The notes: generated by a model not told the origin, from the letters alone. A DNA stretch of 59,544 nucleotides from UBA11090 sp035560555 (GCA_035560555.1 DATMZF010000059.1:1-59544); one strand, 5' to 3'. Positions 1 to 7,883 are shown, numbered from the stretch's first letter. Program-made: numbers and translations.

Positions 1-45
1 TATTGGATATTTATGCTTTAAGCCCGGGGGAGAGCGAAAACCGGA

Positions 46-74
46 ATGACAAAAGGCCGAGGCTGATGTATAGT
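46..74 (+). promoter_or_regulatory. Promoter of ispH, probably leaderless
   Basis: ATGACA (46-51) and TATAGT (69-74) are separated by 17 bases, close to the sigma-70 consensus. The -10 box ends 6 bases before the ATG at 81, so transcription should begin at or next to the start codon. There is no Shine-Dalgarno sequence. This geometry favours 81 over the upstream in-frame ATG at 66. Confidence 0.6.
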
Positions 75-80
75 CGCCAT

Positions 81-971
81 ATGACAATAATAAGAGCCGA
101 AGTTCTCGGGATGTGCGTGGGCGTCCGGCGAGCCGAGGCAATGGCCAGGCAGGCGGCCGGCGAGGGACAGAAAGAAGGCCGACCCGTGTTCACCTACGGA
201 CCCCTCATTCACAATCCCCAGGCGGTCGCGGAACTCGAAAAAGCCGGCCTGAGCGCGCTCGATCCGGAACGGTTCGACTCAGGATCGCTGGACGGGAAGG
301 CAAGCGGTTCCATCGTCGTCATCAGGGCTCATGGGGCTCCCCCCGAGGCCTTCGAGCACCTCAAGCGACTGGGCGCCCGCATAATGGACGCCACCTGCCC
401 CCGCGTGCTCAGGAGCCAGAAAAAGGCAAGCGAGCTGATCGACCGGGGATACTCGGTCGCCATAGCGGGTGACCGTTCCCATGGGGAAGTCGCCGGCATT
501 CTCGGCCGCGCCCCGGGAGCCGTGGTCGTGGAAAACGCCCAGGAAGCCAAAATTCTAGCCGAATCTTGGGTGGCGCGCCCCGTGGCGCTGATAGCCCAGA
601 CGACGATCAAGCAGAGCGAATATGACGCCATCGTCGCCCAGTTCCAGAGCCTGAGCCCCTCCTTCCTGGCGGTGGAAACGCTGTGCCCGGCGACAGGCGA
701 AAGGCAGGACGCCCTCGCGAAGCTCGCGGGCCAGGTGGATGCCCTCATCATTGTCGGCGGAAAAAACTCGGCCAACACGCAGCGCCTTTTCATGGCCGCC
801 GTGGAATCGGGCAAGCCGGCGTGGCATATAGAGACGGCGGAGGAATTATCCGAGGAGATTTTCGCCTTCGATAAAGTCGGACTTTCGGCCGGCGCCTCGA
901 CGCCGGATTCCATGGTCGACGAAGTGGAACGATTTCTCATGAATGGAGGAAACCATGGATTTGCTTCCTGA
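81..971 (+). CDS. ispH: 4-hydroxy-3-methylbut-2-enyl diphosphate reductase (IspH)
   Basis: IspH is the last enzyme of the MEP isoprenoid pathway. It reduces HMBPP to isopentenyl and dimethylallyl diphosphate using a [4Fe-4S] cluster. The 296-residue protein has the three cluster cysteines expected of the family: C12 in LGMCVGV, C106 in DATCPRV and C202 in ETLCPAT. It also has the substrate-binding AHG (84-86), SHGE (133-136) and QTTIKQSE motifs, and the GASTPD motif near the end. Length is normal for bacterial IspH (about 280-320). The start at 81 is chosen because it gives the usual short N-terminus before the first cysteine and fits the promoter spacing. The next gene begins inside its last codons, so the two are translationally coupled. 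Confidence 0.95.
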   Translation: MTIIRAEVLGMCVGVRRAEAMARQAAGEGQKEGRPVFTYGPLIHNPQAVAELEKAGLSALDPERFDSGSLDGKASGSIVVIRAHGAPPEAFEHLKRLGARIMDATCPRVLRSQKKASELIDRGYSVAIAGDRSHGEVAGILGRAPGAVVVENAQEAKILAESWVARPVALIAQTTIKQSEYDAIVAQFQSLSPSFLAVETLCPATGERQDALAKLAGQVDALIIVGGKNSANTQRLFMAAVESGKPAWHIETAEELSEEIFAFDKVGLSAGASTPDSMVDEVERFLMNGGNHGFAS

Positions 972-1527
972 GCTGGCGGGCCGAAGGGCGCGAAGGGCGA
1001 TTTCCGGCGAAGCCCTCGACAGGGAAACCATAGCCAGGCTGCTCGAGGCGGCATCCCTCGCCCCTTCATGTTTCAACAATCAGCCATGGCGCGTCATCGC
1101 CCTGGAGAAGCGGGAAGGAAACGACGGCTACAAGGCGGTGGCCGAGGCGCTGACTCCGGGCAATTCCTGGGCGCTCGCCGCTCCCCTCCTCCTCGTCTTT
1201 GTGACTGGCCCCCACCTGGACTGCAGACAGGACGACGGGAGGGACTATTCTTTCTTCGATCTCGGCCAGGCGGCGATGGCGCTGCAGCTTCAGGCGCAGC
1301 GGGAAGGCCTCTACGCCCATCCGATGGCCGGCTTCGCGCCAGGCAAGATGAAGACCGCGCTCGGCATTCCGCCTGAGCTGGTCCCCCTCTGCGTGATGGC
1401 CGTGGGAAAGCCAGGCGATCCGGCCCTCCTGGCCGAAGGCCCGAGGAAGAGCGAAGATTCGGAGCGGAGCCGCAAGCCGCTCGGGGAAACGTTCTTCATG
1501 GACGGTTTTGGCGTCGCCTGGCAATGA
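955..1527 (+). CDS. Nitroreductase family protein
   Basis: This is a 190-residue member of the FMN-dependent nitroreductase superfamily, soluble oxidoreductases that use NAD(P)H to reduce nitro compounds, quinones or enones. The N-terminus has the family pattern RRARRAISGE with an FMN-phosphate-contacting arginine pair. It is followed by LLEAASLAPSCFNNQPWR, the family's APS-x-x-N-x-QPWR signature. A second conserved stretch, FFDLGQAAMALQLQAQREGL, is the dimer-interface helix. GGAGGA at 945-950 lies 4 bases before ATG 955, which decides this start over ATG 943. The start overlaps the end of ispH by 17 bases. The substrate cannot be predicted. Confidence 0.88.
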   Translation: MDLLPELAGRRARRAISGEALDRETIARLLEAASLAPSCFNNQPWRVIALEKREGNDGYKAVAEALTPGNSWALAAPLLLVFVTGPHLDCRQDDGRDYSFFDLGQAAMALQLQAQREGLYAHPMAGFAPGKMKTALGIPPELVPLCVMAVGKPGDPALLAEGPRKSEDSERSRKPLGETFFMDGFGVAWQ

Positions 1528-1541
1528 CCTCTTGGCGACGA

Positions 1542-1564
1542 CCGCCTGGCGATCGCCCAGGCGG
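1542..1564 (+). terminator. Stem-loop after the nitroreductase gene
   Basis: Inverted arms CCGCCTGG (1542-1549) and CCAGGCGG (1557-1564) enclose a 7-base loop 14 bases past the stop codon. A pyrimidine-rich run follows only after about 20 bases, so this is a weak intrinsic terminator or a 3'-end stabilising hairpin. Confidence 0.4.
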
Positions 1565-1598
1565 CGATCCTTATTCCGATCGCTTTCTTTTTAGCTCA

Positions 1599-1627
1599 TT
1601 TACGCTTTTCGCGTCCCGTGCTAGGCT
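1599..1627 (+). promoter_or_regulatory. Promoter of udk, probably leaderless
   Basis: TTTACG (1599-1604), a 17-base spacer and TAGGCT (1622-1627) end 6 bases before the udk ATG. Both hexamers are imperfect, but the spacing matches the other leaderless promoters here. No Shine-Dalgarno site precedes the ATG. Confidence 0.42.
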
Positions 1628-1633
1628 TATCCA

Positions 1634-2248
1634 ATGACACCTTCTAAAGTGATAGGCATCTGCGGCGGCACGGGATCCGGCAAGACCACCATCGTCAGGA
1701 AGATTTCGGAACTGGTCTCCGACTTCGTTTTCATACCCCAGGACAATTATTACAAATCGGCTGAATACATTTCGAACGCCAATATCACCGCGTTCAATTT
1801 CGACCACCCCGACGCCTTCGACAACGATCTCCTCATCGAACACCTGACCGCCCTCAAGAAAGGCGAAGGCATCGAAATGCCCACCTACGACTTCGTCCAC
1901 CATAGACGGACGCAGGAAACGGTGCATGTGGCGCCGCAGAAGGTGATCCTGTTCGAGGGCATAATGATTTTCACCAACAAGGCGGTGCGCGATCTCATCG
2001 ATCTGAAGATTTTCGTGGATACGCCTGACGACATCAGGTTCATCCGAAGGCTCATCCGCGACATCAAGGAACGCGGCAGAACCCTGGATTCAGTCGTCGA
2101 ACAGTATCTGACCGTCGTCCGCCCGGGGCACTATGAATTCATCGAACCCACGAAATCCTTCGCCGACATCATCATACCCGAAGGCGGCGCGAACGAGAGA
2201 GCCCTCGACGTTCTCGTCACCTTCATTAACTCCGTCATAGAACGATAG
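1634..2248 (+). CDS. udk: Uridine kinase
   Basis: Udk phosphorylates uridine and cytidine to UMP and CMP in pyrimidine salvage. The 204-residue P-loop kinase has Walker A GGTGSGKTT at residues 11-19. The nucleoside-binding stretch DNYYK is followed by NFDHPDAFD, which is diagnostic of uridine kinases. MPTYDF, the ILFEGIMIF strand and the lid arginines RFIRRLIRDIKERGR follow. Length equals typical bacterial Udk (about 205-215). It is transcribed alone, converging with the minus-strand gene at 2271. The ATG at 1634 has no Shine-Dalgarno site and sits 6 bases behind a -10-like box. Confidence 0.95.
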   Translation: MTPSKVIGICGGTGSGKTTIVRKISELVSDFVFIPQDNYYKSAEYISNANITAFNFDHPDAFDNDLLIEHLTALKKGEGIEMPTYDFVHHRRTQETVHVAPQKVILFEGIMIFTNKAVRDLIDLKIFVDTPDDIRFIRRLIRDIKERGRTLDSVVEQYLTVVRPGHYEFIEPTKSFADIIIPEGGANERALDVLVTFINSVIER

Positions 2249-2270
2249 GCTCAATCCTCGAATCTCGGCT

Positions 2271-3131
2271 TCATTGGACGGGGAAAAGGCCCTGGAGCGC
2301 GATCTTCAGCTCCGAGAAAGTAAGCCCGTTGGCCGCCGCCCAATCCTTGATCACCGAGCCGTCGGGGCCGATCTTTCCGCCGGCGGCGGTCTTGATCTTT
2401 TCCTCATCCAGGCCCCAGTCCTTCAGTTCCTTGAAGGTTGTCTTGCCCGTTATGGTGCCCGGTGTGGCGACATGCTCTAGGCTGGCGCTTTCCGCCTTGA
2501 CCGTCGTGGTCGTCGTGGTCGTCGTGGTCGTCGATGAAACCGCGGAGGCTGGCGCGGGCGCGGATGTCGCGAGGGACGCGCTCGCCGGGGTCGGACTCAA
2601 GGGAGCGGGGCTCGCTGGTGGCGAGTTTGCGGCGGCCGGGTTCGCGGCGGCCGCCGGATTAAAAGCTTTCGCCGCCGCGGCTTCGATGAGTGAGGTTTCG
2701 GCCTTCCCGTTATCGCGGAGCACGGCGATCGCTGAGGATGGAAGTATCGTCCCCTCTTCGGGTATATGGGGCAGGCCAGTAAGAAGGCTCACGAAAAGCC
2801 TCACGGAATCGGTGCCAATCTCCACGCCTTCAGGCAATCCCGCTTCGCCATAGATCGTTTCGAGGGTGTTCACTTTTTCGGTTTCGCTCGCGGCGCGAAA
2901 AGCATCGAGAGCGAGTTTTACATCGAAGTTGAATGCCTTTGCCACATCGGCCCAGGTATAGGAACCGCGGATATCGGAAGGGTTGGGAAGACCGGCGAAT
3001 TCGCCTTCTTTTATGGCGACGGGCTGCTTAGAACTTGTCGTCTTCCAGAAGCCCAGGACGGCGGCGCCACCAACGCCCGCGACGAAAGCGACAACAACGA
3101 TGATCCCCATGGATTTGATTGAAAGTCTCAT
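2271..3131 (-). CDS. Membrane-anchored repeat protein, partner of the NapH-like gene
   Basis: The function is unknown. The 286-residue protein has one N-terminal membrane segment (about residues 8-28), suggesting a periplasmic anchored protein. Three short helical units follow: one near residues 53-85 (IRGSYTWADVAKAFNF) and two near the C-terminus (ITGKTTFKELKDWGL and SVIKDWAAANGLTFSEL). The pattern I-x-G-x-x-T-x-x-[DE]-[VL] suggests degenerate copies of one small domain. The units are joined by a long Ala/Pro/Ser linker and a run of ten threonines encoded by a 9-bp DNA repeat. A GGGAGG site precedes the ATG. The gene lies 12 bases downstream of the NapH-like Fe-S gene, so a role beside that electron-transfer protein is likely. 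I recall similar short domains in NapH-associated proteins but cannot name a family. Confidence 0.7.
   Translation of the reverse strand: MRLSIKSMGIIVVVAFVAGVGGAAVLGFWKTTSSKQPVAIKEGEFAGLPNPSDIRGSYTWADVAKAFNFDVKLALDAFRAASETEKVNTLETIYGEAGLPEGVEIGTDSVRLFVSLLTGLPHIPEEGTILPSSAIAVLRDNGKAETSLIEAAAAKAFNPAAAANPAAANSPPASPAPLSPTPASASLATSAPAPASAVSSTTTTTTTTTTVKAESASLEHVATPGTITGKTTFKELKDWGLDEEKIKTAAGGKIGPDGSVIKDWAAANGLTFSELKIALQGLFPVQ
2503..2529 (+). repeat. Three perfect 9-bp units encoding a threonine run
   Basis: GTCGTGGTC is repeated three times in tandem (2503-2529), with partial units on both sides. On the minus strand it encodes the poly-threonine stretch of the protein at 2271-3131. Because the unit is 9 bp, copy-number slippage would change linker length without breaking the frame. 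Confidence 0.85.
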
Positions 3132-3143
3132 GCTCGGCCTCCC

Positions 3144-4034
3144 TTATTCCTTGTCCGTGCCCTTGGCGGCCGGCTTTACGAAGCTGTCCTTGACTCTTCC
3201 CGGCAACGCGAGCATCTCGACGGTGGCCGATACCGGGCATGCCGCGTCGCTCGCGCATTCGAGGCAGGAAATGCACTGATGGTCCCTCACGACCTTCGAC
3301 GTCGAAACCTCGATGTTCATCGGGCAGGCTTTATCGCATTTCTTGCAGGAAACGCAGGAAGGCGCGTTCCGCCTTATTCCGAAAATCCTGAACAGATTGA
3401 AGATTCCCTGTACGGCGCCATAGGGACAGGCATATTTGCAGAAAGGCCTCTCGACGAACAGCGACAGCACGACGACCAGCGCCAGCGCTATGTAGCCGGT
3501 AATCGCGACCTCTCCCGTCCAGAAATTGAAGAGAGCGAAGTAGGGATCGTAGTCTTGGAAGATGAGTTTTCCGGTGACGACCGTCATGTAGCTGACCCAT
3601 ATGAGGACGAGGTAGCGCAGATAGCGCAGAGCCTTATCCAATCGGCGCGGCACGAAGTTGTTGTACTTCTTGCCGAACAGCTTTCTGCCCAGCTTTCCCA
3701 TCCATTCCTGGAAGGTTCCGAACGGGCATACCCAACCGCAGATAACCGGGCCGAAAAGAAGAGCGAGCAGAAGCCCTAACACGGCGAGGACGACTGAAGA
3801 CTCGTGAACCTTTTTCACGAGGGTTCCGAAATTCAAAAGCTGCCAGAATGAAACCACCCCGCCGAAGGGACAAACCGCGTGGAGCGAGGCATCGGGTATG
3901 AATGGTATGGCGAATCCTTTTTCGTTCAGGATCGACACCGTGGTCGTGATCGCCACGATCACGAAAAAAGCGGCTTGCACGAGATGCCTGGTATTCCCCG
4001 CGCTCTTCTTTAATTTCAGACTTTTCACCTTCAT
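3144..4034 (-). CDS. NapH/MauN-type ferredoxin-like membrane Fe-S protein
   Basis: This 296-residue polytopic membrane protein carries electrons through Fe-S clusters. It has about five hydrophobic segments. Two cytoplasmic-facing cysteine motifs follow membrane helices (CGWVCPFG and CKYACPYG), the hallmark of the NapH/NosR/RdxA group. At the C-terminus there are two 4Fe-4S ferredoxin motifs, CVSCKKCDKACP and CISCLECASDAACP. The second has a widened spacing. No nap, nos or FMN-binding gene is adjacent, so its redox partner is unknown. The only co-transcribed gene is the repeat protein 12 bases downstream. An AAGGAGG site precedes the ATG, and a sigma-54-like element lies 35 bases upstream. 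Confidence 0.87.
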   Translation of the reverse strand: MKVKSLKLKKSAGNTRHLVQAAFFVIVAITTTVSILNEKGFAIPFIPDASLHAVCPFGGVVSFWQLLNFGTLVKKVHESSVVLAVLGLLLALLFGPVICGWVCPFGTFQEWMGKLGRKLFGKKYNNFVPRRLDKALRYLRYLVLIWVSYMTVVTGKLIFQDYDPYFALFNFWTGEVAITGYIALALVVVLSLFVERPFCKYACPYGAVQGIFNLFRIFGIRRNAPSCVSCKKCDKACPMNIEVSTSKVVRDHQCISCLECASDAACPVSATVEMLALPGRVKDSFVKPAAKGTDKE

Positions 4035-4068
4035 GATTCCTCCTTGAGAACGCTAGCGTAGATTATTG

Positions 4069-4086
4069 ATGCAGCTTTCATGCCAA
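4069..4086 (-). promoter_or_regulatory. Possible sigma-54 promoter of the NapH-like operon
   Basis: Read on the minus strand, TTGGCATGAAAGCTGCAT has the invariant GG and GC dinucleotides exactly 10 bases apart. It differs from the sigma-54 consensus (TTGGCACG-N4-TTGC) at only two positions. Transcription would start about 12 bases downstream, leaving room for the Shine-Dalgarno site before ATG 4034. Spirochaetes commonly encode sigma-54. A single match of this length can arise by chance. Confidence 0.35.
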
Positions 4087-4338
4087 TTCGCTAATTATTA
4101 TTTTCGCGATATTCCCCGAGGATTTTCCGGGAAATCGTCGCAAAACGGAGCAAGTTGTGGGATTTGCGAAAAAAGATCTATATAAACTCGAAAACTGCTG
4201 AATCGCGAATCGGCCTAATACTGGAGAAATTTCTCATTATGGGAAACTATTACCCATGACTTTAGAGGTACTATCTCGCACAAACCGCCAGCCCAAGGCG
4301 CGGCATTTCATCAAGCCGCCGATGACGCCGGAGCGCGC
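4087..4338. other. Intergenic region between the NapH-like gene and hslO
   Basis: The 340-base gap between 4034 and 4375 is the only gene-free stretch over 300 bases. It is AT-richer than its surroundings. It holds the divergent promoters listed separately and an imperfect 19-bp palindrome at 4239-4257 (ATGGG and CCCAT outer arms, seven of nine positions pairing) that could be an operator. I see no open reading frame or RNA gene in it. Confidence 0.5.
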
Positions 4339-4368
4339 TTGACCTGAGCTGTGCCTTGCGCGTACATT
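4339..4368 (+). promoter_or_regulatory. Promoter of hslO, probably leaderless
   Basis: TTGACC (4339-4344), an 18-base spacer and TACATT (4363-4368) end 6 bases before ATG 4375. No Shine-Dalgarno site is present. The in-frame GTG at 4351 would lie inside the promoter, which argues for the ATG. Confidence 0.55.
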
Positions 4369-4374
4369 CCGCTC

Positions 4375-5319
4375 ATGATAAGGAAAGCACTCAACGATCC
4401 TTCCCTGGAACTTCACCTCTCGACCCTGAGCCCCGATGGCGTCACCTGGTTTTCCATGGCCCCCCGCGGAAGCGAAATCCGGATAAGGGGCGTTCTCATC
4501 CATGGCACGCGGGCCATCTGCCAGTTGAGGGCGAACCACGGACTCGGCCCCCTGGAAACCCTGACCCTGGGAAAAGGGGTTCTATGCGCCGGCCTCATGG
4601 CCTCGCTTCTCAAGGATCCGGGAAGCATCATGCTGCGCGTCGACGGTTCCGGCCCCGCCGAAGGCATGAGCGCCGAAGGCATGAAGCAGCCATCGGGAAG
4701 AATCAACGCGAGAGGAAGACTCTTCGTGAACCCGCTGCCCAAGGAAGCGATGGCCGTTGATTCCCCCGCCGCTCTTTTCGGCCAGGGCTCTCTCTCGATA
4801 ACCAGAATCGAAGGCGAATCGAAGCCCTTCATGGGCTCCGTGCCTCTCCATACAGGCAACATCAACAAGGACCTTACCCATTATTTCTTCGAATCGGAAC
4901 AGACCAGGACCGCCATCGATTCGGGCATCTATTTTACCCAGGAAGGCCTTCCCCATGGCGCCGGCGCCCTCCTTCTTCAGGCCATGCCGGGAGCGGAAGA
5001 CGAGTTTCTCTCCCTGGCCGAGTCGAAGCTCCAGTCGCTACCGCCGCTGGGACTCTGGTTCGCCCAAGGGGGAACGAGAGACAACCTCATCGCGTCGATT
5101 TTCGGCGAGATCGGGGCGCTGAGGACGGCCGAGAGCGAATTTTATTTCGACTGTCCCTGCTCGCGCGAACGTTTCCTGAGCCACATCGCCTCCCTGGACA
5201 AGGCGATAATCGCCGATATCCTGGAAAACGGTCCCTGGCCGCTCGAAGCGCAGTGCCATTACTGTTCATCCACCTATGCTTTCGAAAAAATCGAGGTGGA
5301 AAAAGGCTCCCGATCGTGA
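4375..5319 (+). CDS. hslO: Hsp33 family redox-regulated chaperone
   Basis: Hsp33 is a cytosolic holdase switched on by oxidation of a zinc-binding cysteine centre. The 314-residue protein has the substrate-binding N-terminal domain, including GPLHTGNINKD-like and YFxxSEQ features (PLHTGNINKDLTHYFFESEQ). It ends with the four-cysteine redox switch CPC plus CHYC (around residues 260 and 297). The family consensus is C-x-C then C-x-x-C, so the switch is intact. Length is typical. The gene is coupled to the next by a GTGA overlap at 5316-5319. Confidence 0.93.
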   Translation: MIRKALNDPSLELHLSTLSPDGVTWFSMAPRGSEIRIRGVLIHGTRAICQLRANHGLGPLETLTLGKGVLCAGLMASLLKDPGSIMLRVDGSGPAEGMSAEGMKQPSGRINARGRLFVNPLPKEAMAVDSPAALFGQGSLSITRIEGESKPFMGSVPLHTGNINKDLTHYFFESEQTRTAIDSGIYFTQEGLPHGAGALLLQAMPGAEDEFLSLAESKLQSLPPLGLWFAQGGTRDNLIASIFGEIGALRTAESEFYFDCPCSRERFLSHIASLDKAIIADILENGPWPLEAQCHYCSSTYAFEKIEVEKGSRS

Positions 5320-6047
5320 AAAACGCCGAGACCACGCTCGCCAAACTCATCGAGATCGCGCTGCGCCATTATGAGATGATAAAGCCGGGCGACCGCATCC
5401 TCATCGGCGTCTCGGGCGGCAAGGACTCGAGCTGCCTCGCGCGCGATCTTTCCATGAAGCGGTCATGGTGGGACCTGCCTTTCGAAATCGAAGCCTGTTT
5501 CATCGCCAGCGACATGAACGAAGCGGGGCTCGCCGAAAAGACGGACGATTCGTGGATAGCGGCGCGAATGGCCGACTGGGGCATCCCCTACAGGCGCGTC
5601 GACGTGCCCGTCGCGGGCAGGCTCAAACCCGGCGAAACGATGAACTGCTTCTGGTGCGCCACACAACGCCGCACGGAGCTATCGCGGTACGCAAGGACGA
5701 ATGGCTTCAACAAGCTCGCGCTTGGCCACCACATGGACGACATCCTCGAAACCCTCTTTATGAACATGATGAGGAAGGGCGAATTCGCCACGATGCCGCC
5801 CGTGATGAGGTACGACAACTATCCCCTCACGGTCATCCGTCCCTTGGCGCTTTGCGAGGAACGGCAGGTGATCGCCTGCGCCCATGAGCTCGGGTTCACG
5901 TCGCACACCTGTACCTGCGGCTTCAACAGCGAGGGAGCGCGCAAGACAACGAGAAGGTTGATTGAGACCCTGACCGCGGGCTCCAGCCTCGCCAAGCGGA
6001 ACATCTTCAAGTCGATGAGCCACGTCAAGCCTGATTATCTGGCGTAG
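5316..6047 (+). CDS. TtcA-like PP-loop ATPase, tRNA thiolation family
   Basis: The 243-residue protein adenylates a substrate through a PP-loop. The SGGKDS motif lies near residue 32, preceded by ILIGV. A central CFWC pair (NCFWCATQRR) and LGHHMDDILETLFMNMM follow, as in TtcA, which thiolates C32 of tRNA using a [4Fe-4S] cluster. A further CTCG occurs near the end. TtcA itself is somewhat longer (about 270-310 residues), so this is a compact relative and its target base is not certain. GTG 5316 is chosen as start because it overlaps the hslO stop as GTGA and is preceded by AAAAGG. The pairing with Hsp33 suggests shared redox or stress expression. Confidence 0.8.
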   Translation: MKNAETTLAKLIEIALRHYEMIKPGDRILIGVSGGKDSSCLARDLSMKRSWWDLPFEIEACFIASDMNEAGLAEKTDDSWIAARMADWGIPYRRVDVPVAGRLKPGETMNCFWCATQRRTELSRYARTNGFNKLALGHHMDDILETLFMNMMRKGEFATMPPVMRYDNYPLTVIRPLALCEERQVIACAHELGFTSHTCTCGFNSEGARKTTRRLIETLTAGSSLAKRNIFKSMSHVKPDYLA

Positions 6048-6095
6048 GCGCGCGGGCACAGCGTCGGGCAAGGACGAGGCAAGCGGAGGCGCGGT

Positions 6096-6680
6096 ATGCG
6101 CAGGATTTTTCTCGCCGTAAATTTGAGCGACGACATCAAGGAAACGTTAGGCGATTTTACAATCAAGCTCAAGCAGCGATACGAAGTTATGCGACCTTCA
6201 TGGGTCGATCCGCGCTCCTATCACCTAACGCTCCATTTTTTCGGGGAGATGGACGATGCCGGCTTGGCCGCCGCGGCCGCCGGGCTGTATGACCTAGCCG
6301 GGAAGATCACCGCGCCCCGACTGAGCGTCGAAAGCCTCGGCTATCTCCCCTCCGGCAAGACTCCGCGCGTTCTCCATCTCGGCTTTTCCATGCTGCCGGA
6401 GGGGGCGCTCGATCCGGTAATAACCGCGGCGAGGCGGCTGGCGGCGGAGGTCGGCGCCGAACACGAAACAAGGCCCTGGCTCGCGCATCTCACGCTAGCC
6501 CGATTCAAGGGACAGGGCGCCCTGCCCGCCTCCCTCAGGTCGGCTTCCCTCAAGGAAGCCGACCTCCCCGCGCTCCCCCGGCTTTCCTTCATCCCCGAAT
6601 CCTTCGACCTCATGGAGTCCACGCTGTCGCCCAAAGGCGCCCGCCACGAGATAGTCAGACGTTTCCACTTCGGGAAGTAG
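6096..6680 (+). CDS. thpR: RNA 2',3'-cyclic phosphodiesterase (ThpR/LigT, 2H family)
   Basis: ThpR hydrolyses 2',3'-cyclic phosphate ends of RNA and can act as an RNA ligase in vitro. The 194-residue protein has the two defining H-x-[TS]-x motifs of the 2H superfamily: HLTLHFFG near residue 47 and HLTLARFK near residue 130. The family-typical N-terminus (RRIFLAVNLSDDIK) and length (about 175-195) also fit. A purine-rich AGCGGAGG lies upstream of the ATG. It is probably co-transcribed with the preceding gene, 48 bases away. Confidence 0.92.
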   Translation: MRRIFLAVNLSDDIKETLGDFTIKLKQRYEVMRPSWVDPRSYHLTLHFFGEMDDAGLAAAAAGLYDLAGKITAPRLSVESLGYLPSGKTPRVLHLGFSMLPEGALDPVITAARRLAAEVGAEHETRPWLAHLTLARFKGQGALPASLRSASLKEADLPALPRLSFIPESFDLMESTLSPKGARHEIVRRFHFGK

Positions 6681-6821
6681 ACTGGCGCCGGCGGGGTTGG
6701 CTCGCCGCGCGCGCCAACGCCGTCCCGTCGGCATCGCGTCATTGGCAGGCCAGGGCGGACGGATTTGCTCCCGAAAGGATTCCGAAGTATTTTAAAGATA
6801 CATTTATATAGGGAGGCTTGC

Positions 6822-6974
6822 ATGAAAACCGGCGATACCGAAAAAACGAAGAACAAACCCAAGGAAGACAAAAAGAAAGATAAAAACGCTCTCGAAAAGT
6901 GCACCGAACCCCACAGCAACGAGACTTCGAGGCCCGATAAGGAAGAAGGCCCCTGCGACGAGGGCGTGCGATGA
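6822..6974 (+). CDS. Small charged peptide coupled to pirin
   Basis: This 50-residue open frame begins at ATG 6822, 5 bases after a GGGAGG Shine-Dalgarno site. Its stop overlaps the pirin start as ATGA (6971-6974), which supports it as a real translated frame. The peptide is very hydrophilic and rich in Lys, Glu and Asp, with two cysteines near the C-terminal half (KC and PCD contexts). It has no membrane segment or signal peptide and is probably largely disordered. I do not recognise a family. It may act mainly to couple translation of the pirin. Confidence 0.65.
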   Translation: MKTGDTEKTKNKPKEDKKKDKNALEKCTEPHSNETSRPDKEEGPCDEGVR

Positions 6975-7864
6975 GCGGCGGCCGCGCGATCGACAAAGTG
7001 ATCGGCGCTCTTCCCTCGGTGGATGGCGCGGGCGTGAAGCTGAATCGGGTATTCGGTTTCGACGAGCTACATACCTTCGATCCCTTTCTGCTGCTCGATC
7101 ACTTCGGTTCGGACAATCCGGACGACTACCTGGCGGGATTTCCCTGGCACCCCCACAGAGGAATCGAGACTGTCACCTACCTCCTGGCCGGCAAGGTCGC
7201 CCATGGAGACTCGATGCGAAACAAGGGGACGATCTATCCCGGCGACGCCCAATGGATGACGGCCGGATCGGGAATTATCCATCAGGAAATGCCGGAGCCG
7301 GGAGCGGACGGCAGGCTCATGGAAGGCTTCCAGCTCTGGGTGAACCTGCCCGCCAGCCTCAAGATGACGACGCCGCGCTATCGGGCCGTGAACGCTTCCG
7401 AAATCCACCGCGTCAAGGAAAGCGGCTGCGAGATCGCCATCCTGGCCGGAAGCTACGCGGGCAAGACCGGAGCGACGCCCGACCTCTTCGTGCCCGTGCT
7501 CTACCTCATCGTGACGATGGAACCCGACGCGAAGATCCGGCTGCCCATCCCCGCGTCGCACAACGCCGCGGCCTACGTTTTCAGAGGGAAGGCCGACTTC
7601 GCCGGCACGAGGCTGGAATCGGGCATGCTGGGGCATTTCCCCGCCGCGGGCGATGTCGTGACGGCCGCGGGATCGACGGATTTCGTCGAAGCCAAAACCG
7701 ACAAGACGACCGGCGCTTCCTTCCTTTTCATCGCGGGGCGGCCGCTCAACGAACCCATAGCCTGGGGCGGTCCCATCGTCATGAATACGAGGGACGAACT
7801 CCGCAAGGCATTCGCGGAATTCGACGCCGGGACCTTCATCAAGACCAAGGCCGGGGGGATCTGA
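6971..7864 (+). CDS. Pirin family protein (bicupin)
   Basis: Pirins are iron-binding bicupin proteins; some have quercetin dioxygenase activity. The 297-residue protein has the N-terminal cupin with FDPFLLLDHFG and the metal-binding FPWHPHRGIETVTYLL. MTAGSGIIHQEMP follows, giving the three-His-one-Glu iron site of the family. The C-terminal cupin (residues about 170-285) ends with the usual FIAGRPLNEPIAWGGPIVMNT. Length is normal. The ATG overlaps the stop of the small upstream gene by 4 bases. The substrate is unknown. It converges with the TrpB2 gene, 19 bases between the stop codons. Confidence 0.92.
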   Translation: MSGGRAIDKVIGALPSVDGAGVKLNRVFGFDELHTFDPFLLLDHFGSDNPDDYLAGFPWHPHRGIETVTYLLAGKVAHGDSMRNKGTIYPGDAQWMTAGSGIIHQEMPEPGADGRLMEGFQLWVNLPASLKMTTPRYRAVNASEIHRVKESGCEIAILAGSYAGKTGATPDLFVPVLYLIVTMEPDAKIRLPIPASHNAAAYVFRGKADFAGTRLESGMLGHFPAAGDVVTAAGSTDFVEAKTDKTTGASFLFIAGRPLNEPIAWGGPIVMNTRDELRKAFAEFDAGTFIKTKAGGI

Positions 7865-7883
7865 AAACGCGGCCGGGAAGGGT

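Noticed and set aside
2503..2529. Possible CRISPR or intergenic repeat
   Set aside because: The 9-bp unit lies inside a coding frame, has no spacers and encodes a threonine run.
5316..6047. TilS, tRNA-isoleucine lysidine synthetase
   Set aside because: The central CFWC pair, the LGHHMDDILETLFMNM stretch and the short length fit the TtcA group; TilS lacks the cysteine pair and is usually longer.
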